Source: a bacterium (GTDB lineage: Bacteria > UBA8248). From it: a stretch of 10,099 nucleotides of DNA. Position 1 is the first letter of the stretch. Every line of letters begins with the position of its first letter. The stretch is taken from positions 1 to 10,099 of the forward strand of contig JAQBZT010000081.1 of NCBI GenBank assembly GCA_027622355.1, read 5' to 3'. The notes below the pieces were generated by a model. The model was not told the DNA's origin and did no database searches. It saw only the letters and a program-made list of their open reading frames with translations. Shown one piece after another: positions 6,726-10,099 of this stretch. The position numbers were made by a program, and so were the translations under genes.

Positions 6726-7497
6726 CCGTGCCGTCCCGGTAGATAGGAACCACTTCCGTCCAGTCTTGTCTGGCGCAATAGGCGATGTCCTCGCCCAGCC
6801 CGAGCGAGGCCAGGTGCTTTCCCCACCAGCTCTCCCGGAGCATGCGGCCCAGATCTTCCTCCGCGCTTTTCGCCGTCCCGAGAGCCGCCCGGGCGGTGTC
6901 GGAAAGCTCGATATGCCCCTCTCCGAGATGGTAGATCACTTTCTGGAGAAGAAGACCCGCCGCGACGGTGTCCTCTTCGCAGTATCCGCCGTTTCTTCCC
7001 GAGCAGGCGAGGAGGAGAGTGGTGGAGGGGTCTTCCTTCAGGATTTCCGAAGCCCGGTGCGCCGCGGCCGAAAGATTGGCGAAGGCCGCGATGAGAATGT
7101 GGCCGCAATCGCCCGCGGCGGTCAGCGTCTTCGTTCCGTTGCTGGTCGAGAGGAGGAGGTCGCGCCCCGCGATGACGGGCCGGGTGCACTCCCGGGGGGA
7201 GTTGCCGGTATCGAAGCCGGGGATGGGGTGCGAGTCCTGCTCTCCGCCGAGGAGGAAAAATTCTTTTCCCCGCTGGCTGCGGCGCCTGCGGGCGGCCTCG
7301 AGCGCTTTTTCGGGCGAGGAGAAGGGGAGGACGCGGCTGCAGCCGTGCTCCAGCGCGGAAACGATGGTGGTGGTAGCCCGCAGGACGTCAATGACGACAC
7401 ATGCGATCTGCGGCGGGCGGGCTTTCCGGGCGCGCTCCGCGTCCGTGAGACGGAGGGGAACCTCCAGATGGCTGAAAGCGACGTCGCACCACCACAT
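6712..7497 (-). CDS. comB: 2-phosphosulfolactate phosphatase ComB
   Basis: ComB hydrolyses (R)-2-phospho-3-sulfolactate to 3-sulfolactate (EC 3.1.3.71). This is step two of coenzyme M synthesis in methanogens; in bacteria the family is linked to sulfolactate and sulfonate metabolism or is uncharacterised. The protein is 261 aa, typical. Seen: VVIDVLRATTTIVSALEHG (34-52), GGEQDSHPIPGFDTGNSPRE (84-103), STSNGTKTL (117-125; TTNGT is more usual), ACSGRNGGYCEEDTVAAGLLL (164-184), all family signatures in order. ATG 7497 was chosen because AAGAAGGGA lies about six bases upstream and family proteins start near MWWCDVAFSH. A longer frame to 7557 would overlap the kinase. It begins 13 bases after the kinase stop, so the two are almost certainly cotranscribed. 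It converges on tlyA. No comA, comC or comDE partner is in the window, so the physiological substrate is not confirmed. Confidence 0.92.
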   Translation of the reverse strand: MWWCDVAFSHLEVPLRLTDAERARKARPPQIACVVIDVLRATTTIVSALEHGCSRVLPFSSPEKALEAARRRRSQRGKEFFLLGGEQDSHPIPGFDTGNSPRECTRPVIAGRDLLLSTSNGTKTLTAAGDCGHILIAAFANLSAAAHRASEILKEDPSTTLLLACSGRNGGYCEEDTVAAGLLLQKVIYHLGEGHIELSDTARAALGTAKSAEEDLGRMLRESWWGKHLASLGLGEDIAYCARQDWTEVVPIYRDGTVTAR

Positions 7498-7510
7498 ATT
7501 CGTTCCCTTC

Positions 7511-9715
7511 TTATCTGAAGGCGCGCCGGATGGCTGCCCCGAGTTCCCGCGGGGCAAAGGGCTTCATGACGATTTCCCGGATGTTCGGGAGTTCCTCGTT
7601 GGCGATTTGATCGAGGGAGCTGAACCCGGTTGTGAGGATGACGGGAAAATCTGGCCGCATGTGCGCGATCTCCGCCGCGAGGCGTGAGCCCGTCATGCGG
7701 GGCATGGTTTCGTCCGTGACGAGAAGATCGAACGACTCCGGCGCCGCGCGGAACGCCTCGAGCGCATCGGCGCCGTTGTGTTTCACGGAAACGCGGTAGC
7801 CCAGGTTTTCGAGCATGCGCTTGGCCACGCCGGCCACCTCTTCTTCGTCCTCAACGAGCAGGATGCGCTCGCTGCCCGCGGGCGCGATCTCGCTGTGGGG
7901 CTTGGAGGCGGGCGCCTCTTCATGGGAAAGCGGGAAGTAGACGTTGAAAGTGCTTCCCTTTCCGGGTTCGCTGTACACGGTGATCTCGCCGCCATGGCTC
8001 ATGACGATGCCGTGGACGACGGAAAGGCCGAGCCCCGTTCCCTCTCCCACTTCCTTGGTGGTGAAAAACGGCTCGAAAAGCCGGTCGATGGTTTTTTGGC
8101 CCATGCCGTGCCCGGTGTCGGATACCGTCAGCCGCACATAGTTTCCCTCGCGCAGATTCGCGTATTGCTGGGCGGCCGCGGCGGTAGCCTCGAACGGTTC
8201 CAGGTGCACTTCGAGCCGGCCGGCGTTTTCGCGCATCGCGTGTCCGGCGTTGACGGCGAGATTCATCACCACCTGGTGAATCTGCGTCGCGTCCGCATAG
8301 ACCGTCCTGCAATTGCCGTTGATGTATTCATGGATCTCGACGGTGGAAGGCAGAGAGGCCCGAAGGAGGTTCAGCGCCTCGTGAACGATGTACTGAAGCG
8401 GGATGGAGCTGCGATCGGTGGCCGCCTGGCGGCTGAAGGTCAGGATTTGCTGGATCAGGTCGCGGGCCCGCTCCGCCGATTCGATCACCCGCCCGATGTC
8501 CTCGCGGGCCACGGGGTTGTCGGAAATCTCCTGCAGGGCGAGTTCGGCGTGGCCGAGGATGGAGGCCAGTATATTATTGAAATCATGGGCGATACCGCTG
8601 GAGAGCGTACCGATCGTCTCCAGGCGCTGGGCCTGGTGGAGCTGCGCCTCGAGACGCTCCCGCTGGGCTTCCATCTTTTTCTGTTCGCTCAGGTCGCGGA
8701 TGAGGCCGGTGAAAATCGTGCGATCATCCAGGCGGACTTCGCTGACGGCGAGCGAAACCGGAAACTCGCTCCCGTCTTTCCGCAGCCCCGTCACCTCGCG
8801 GCCGGTGCCGATGATTTTTTTCTCGCCGGTATCGAGATAGGATTGAATGTACCCGTCATGGCCGTCTTTGAAGGGATTCGGCATCAATATGTTGACGCCC
8901 TGGCCGAGAACTTCGTCCGCCGTGTAGCCGAACATTTTTTCGGCGGATTTGTTGAGAGACAAGATGATTCCGGCTTCGTTGGTGGTGATGATTCCATCAA
9001 CGGCCGAATCAATGATCGCGCGGAGGCGCCGCTCGCTGTTTTCGAGGTTTCGAAGGAGGGGGAAGCTGATGTGGCGGAAGAGAATCGCCCCCAGGAAAAT
9101 CAGTATCAGGGCGATGCCTCCGGCCTGAAAGCCCGCGCGGATAAAGGGCTGGCGCACTTCGGAAAGATCAACCTTGACGACAACCCCCCAGCCCAGGCCT
9201 TTGACCGGCGCAAAGGCCGCCAGAACGTTTTCTCCCCGGTAGTCGGGACCGATGAGGGTGCCGGTTTTTCCCTCCAGCGCCCTCCGCATGGGTTCGGCCG
9301 TTTTCGCCTGAAAGGGGGTCTCATTGATTCCGGGAGCGGGAGAGGGCGAGTGGCGGAACCGCAGAAGAAAATTGATGTTTTCTCCACGCCGCCGGGCCAG
9401 CGTGAATTCACCGGTTCGGCTGAATCCCATGAAGTGGTTGTCAACGGCGGTCTGAACCCGCCGAAGAATGTCGATCACGGCGGTCTGGGAGAGCGTACCG
9501 CCCGCTGCGCGCATTCTGTCCTCAGCCATCGTTTCGAGGAGGCCGACGCGGCTCTGGGCGATTTCGATGAGGCGCCCGCGGGTTTCATGAAATGCGGTTC
9601 GATAGAGCACGAAAAGGGTGGAGCCCGTCACGCCGGCGATGGCGGCGGCCATGATGATCGCAAGGAGGATGAACCTTCGCTTTTCGTGCAATTTCTTCTC
9701 CCGGGGAAAGGCCAT
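7511..9715 (-). CDS. Membrane hybrid sensor histidine kinase with FixL-like PAS and C-terminal receiver
   Basis: The protein is a 734-aa inner-membrane kinase that autophosphorylates and passes phosphate to its own receiver. Order: TM1 (about 14-37, after basic REKKLHEKRR), a periplasmic Cache-like sensor of about 150 residues (MGFSRTGEFTLARR; VLAAFAPVKGLGWGVVVKVD), TM2 (about 193-214), PAS (about 228-345), a short linker helix, HisKA with GIAHDFNNIL (phospho-acceptor H377), HATPase with N485 and N489, DTGHGMG (533-539), LFEPFFTTKEVGEGTGLGL (546-564), and a receiver (617-734) with acidic E622/D623, phospho-acceptor D668 in TDETMP, T696 and K718. The PAS carries GHDGY (H286) and IIGTGREVTG (I301, R306), matching FixL haem positions. 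ATG 9715 was chosen because basic residues and TM1 follow at once; the frame is open to 10054 but that part is non-coding in character. No DNA-binding output domain. comB follows in the same transcript. Confidence 0.94.
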   Translation of the reverse strand: MAFPREKKLHEKRRFILLAIIMAAAIAGVTGSTLFVLYRTAFHETRGRLIEIAQSRVGLLETMAEDRMRAAGGTLSQTAVIDILRRVQTAVDNHFMGFSRTGEFTLARRRGENINFLLRFRHSPSPAPGINETPFQAKTAEPMRRALEGKTGTLIGPDYRGENVLAAFAPVKGLGWGVVVKVDLSEVRQPFIRAGFQAGGIALILIFLGAILFRHISFPLLRNLENSERRLRAIIDSAVDGIITTNEAGIILSLNKSAEKMFGYTADEVLGQGVNILMPNPFKDGHDGYIQSYLDTGEKKIIGTGREVTGLRKDGSEFPVSLAVSEVRLDDRTIFTGLIRDLSEQKKMEAQRERLEAQLHQAQRLETIGTLSSGIAHDFNNILASILGHAELALQEISDNPVAREDIGRVIESAERARDLIQQILTFSRQAATDRSSIPLQYIVHEALNLLRASLPSTVEIHEYINGNCRTVYADATQIHQVVMNLAVNAGHAMRENAGRLEVHLEPFEATAAAAQQYANLREGNYVRLTVSDTGHGMGQKTIDRLFEPFFTTKEVGEGTGLGLSVVHGIVMSHGGEITVYSEPGKGSTFNVYFPLSHEEAPASKPHSEIAPAGSERILLVEDEEEVAGVAKRMLENLGYRVSVKHNGADALEAFRAAPESFDLLVTDETMPRMTGSRLAAEIAHMRPDFPVILTTGFSSLDQIANEELPNIREIVMKPFAPRELGAAIRRAFR

Positions 9716-9747
9716 GGCCTGGGCTGGCAGCGGGATGATGCTCCGGA

Positions 9748-9780
9748 AAATACTATCGTATTTGCGGGTGCGGGCACCAA
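9748..9780 (-). promoter_or_regulatory. Putative kinase-comB promoter with overlapping palindromic operator
   Basis: AAATAC-TATC-GTATTT (9748-9763) is a perfect 6-bp inverted repeat with a 4-base centre, strikingly AT-rich for its surroundings and 33-48 bases upstream of the kinase ATG. On the minus strand the pair TTGGTG (9780-9775) and GATAGT (9757-9752), 17 bases apart, is a weak sigma-70-like promoter whose -10 falls inside the palindrome. A regulator bound there would be expected to repress. Confidence 0.4.
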
Positions 9781-9946
9781 CGTTTCGGGCGTTCCGTGCC
9801 CGCAGCCGCGGTTTCGGGTTTTCCGGGATGGGCAGGCAGGCGGGCCCTGCCCCGGAAAGCGGATGCCGCGTGAAAGTGCGCAAAAAAAATTCGCATGAAG
9901 GCCTCCGCCCGGCAAAGCCTCCGGGAAAACCCGGTGCAACGCCGTC

Positions 9947-9975
9947 TTGACAGGTTTCGCTGCCGAAAGGATGAT
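9947..9975 (+). promoter_or_regulatory. Putative sigma-70 promoter for the right-edge gene
   Basis: A perfect TTGACA (9947-9952), a 17-base spacer, then GATGAT (9970-9975), four of six matches to TATAAT including the key A2 and T6. Transcription would begin near 9982, leaving a leader of about 30 bases before the TTG at 10013. TGTA-ACGA-TACA, an interrupted palindrome at 9981-9992, would overlap the start site. Confidence 0.45.
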
Positions 9976-10012
9976 TTGCATGTAACGATACAGGCGATGG
10001 AAGGAGATATCT

Positions 10013-10099
10013 TTGGCAAAAAAGGAAAAGAAAAGTGCCGCCGGCAAGAAGCATTTCGCCGAGGATGTCGCCCGCGCGCGGGCGACGGCGGCGGGGCTC
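10013..10099 (+). CDS. Unrecognised protein, N-terminal 29 codons (cut by window edge)
   Basis: A TTG start at 10013 follows AAGGAGA (10001-10007) by five bases, an excellent ribosome binding site. The 29 visible codons run to the right edge without a stop and begin with Lys-rich MAKKEKKSAAGKKHF, then EDVARARATAAGL, probably a helix. I do not recognise the family. An overlapping frame from ATG 9997 is also open to the edge but has no ribosome binding site and a less protein-like composition, so the TTG frame is preferred. The basic start is not a signal peptide, since no hydrophobic stretch follows. Confidence 0.55.
   Translation, partial: MAKKEKKSAAGKKHFAEDVARARATAAGL

Larger units (their letters stand above)
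9716..10012. promoter_or_regulatory. Divergent regulatory region between the kinase and the right-edge gene
   Basis: This gap of almost 300 bases separates two divergent genes. The minus-strand kinase frame is open across it, but the encoded residues look like random GC-rich translation and I treat it as non-coding. It holds, left to right, a palindrome with an overlapping weak promoter for the kinase (9748-9780), a run of eight As (9892-9899) inside GTGCGC...TTCGCA, a perfect GC hairpin CCGGG-AAAA-CCCGG (9921-9934), a good promoter TTGACA (9947-9952), and TGTA-ACGA-TACA (9981-9992) near the expected start of transcription. Confidence 0.5.

Noticed and set aside
7498..7557. Longer comB start (20 extra codons)
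   Set aside because: The extra residues overlap the kinase end and do not match the family N-terminus; ATG 7497 has an AAGAAGGGA tract upstream.
7778..9898. 706-codon plus-strand open frame opposite the kinase
   Set aside because: It is the antisense of a protein with complete PAS, HisKA, HATPase and receiver motifs. Long mirror frames are expected in GC-rich genes; its translation shows no family motifs.
9716..10054. N-terminal extension of the kinase by 113 codons
   Set aside because: The extension would cover the promoter-like elements and even the right-edge gene start, has no membrane or domain character, and ATG 9715 directly precedes basic residues and TM1. No strong ribosome binding site supports either start, so this is a judgement.

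Overview
This is a GC-rich bacterial chromosomal window, densely packed and mostly housekeeping. It encodes the MEP (non-mevalonate) isoprenoid enzyme Dxs, a bacterial short-chain prenyl diphosphate synthase, exonuclease VII, FolD, a TlyA-type rRNA methyltransferase and a two-component hybrid kinase. The run xseA-xseB-ispA-dxs-tlyA is a familiar bacterial gene order, seen for example in delta-proteobacterial and related high-GC Gram-negative lineages. I cannot place it to genus or phylum from the sequence. Nothing looks like a transposon, phage, CRISPR array, tRNA or rRNA.

Layout. (1) 1-144, minus strand: the N-terminal 48 codons of a Nudix hydrolase, cut by the window edge. (2) 145-347: a divergent promoter region with a perfect TATAAT and three copies of a 7-8 bp motif. 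(3) 348-3855, plus strand: folD, xseA, xseB and ispA, packed as one operon with overlapping or nearly touching ends. (4) 3856-3988: a 133-base gap with an AT-rich patch, a weak terminator-like hairpin and a possible 25-codon leader ORF ending inside the dxs start. (5) 3989-6725: dxs and tlyA, overlapping by 26 bases, with a strong hairpin just before the tlyA start. (6) 6712-9715, minus strand: a hybrid sensor histidine kinase followed after 13 bases by comB (2-phosphosulfolactate phosphatase); comB converges on tlyA and their 3' ends overlap by 14 bases. (7) 9716-10012: a divergent regulatory region with a 16-bp AT-rich palindrome on the kinase side and a TTGACA promoter on the other. (8) 10013-10099, plus strand: the first 29 codons of an unrecognised gene with an excellent ribosome binding site.

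How they work together. FolD makes one-carbon folates, XseA and XseB form exonuclease VII, and Dxs and IspA supply the isoprenoid backbone (Dxs makes the MEP-pathway precursor and IspA condenses the C5 products to C15). The most interesting unit is the kinase-comB pair. The kinase has a periplasmic sensor domain between two membrane segments, then a cytoplasmic PAS domain carrying the FixL haem-ligand histidine and distal arginine at exactly FixL spacing, then HisKA, HATPase and a receiver. This suggests an oxygen- or redox-responsive sensor linked to a sulfonate-metabolism enzyme, which is inference. No clearly novel multi-gene system is visible.
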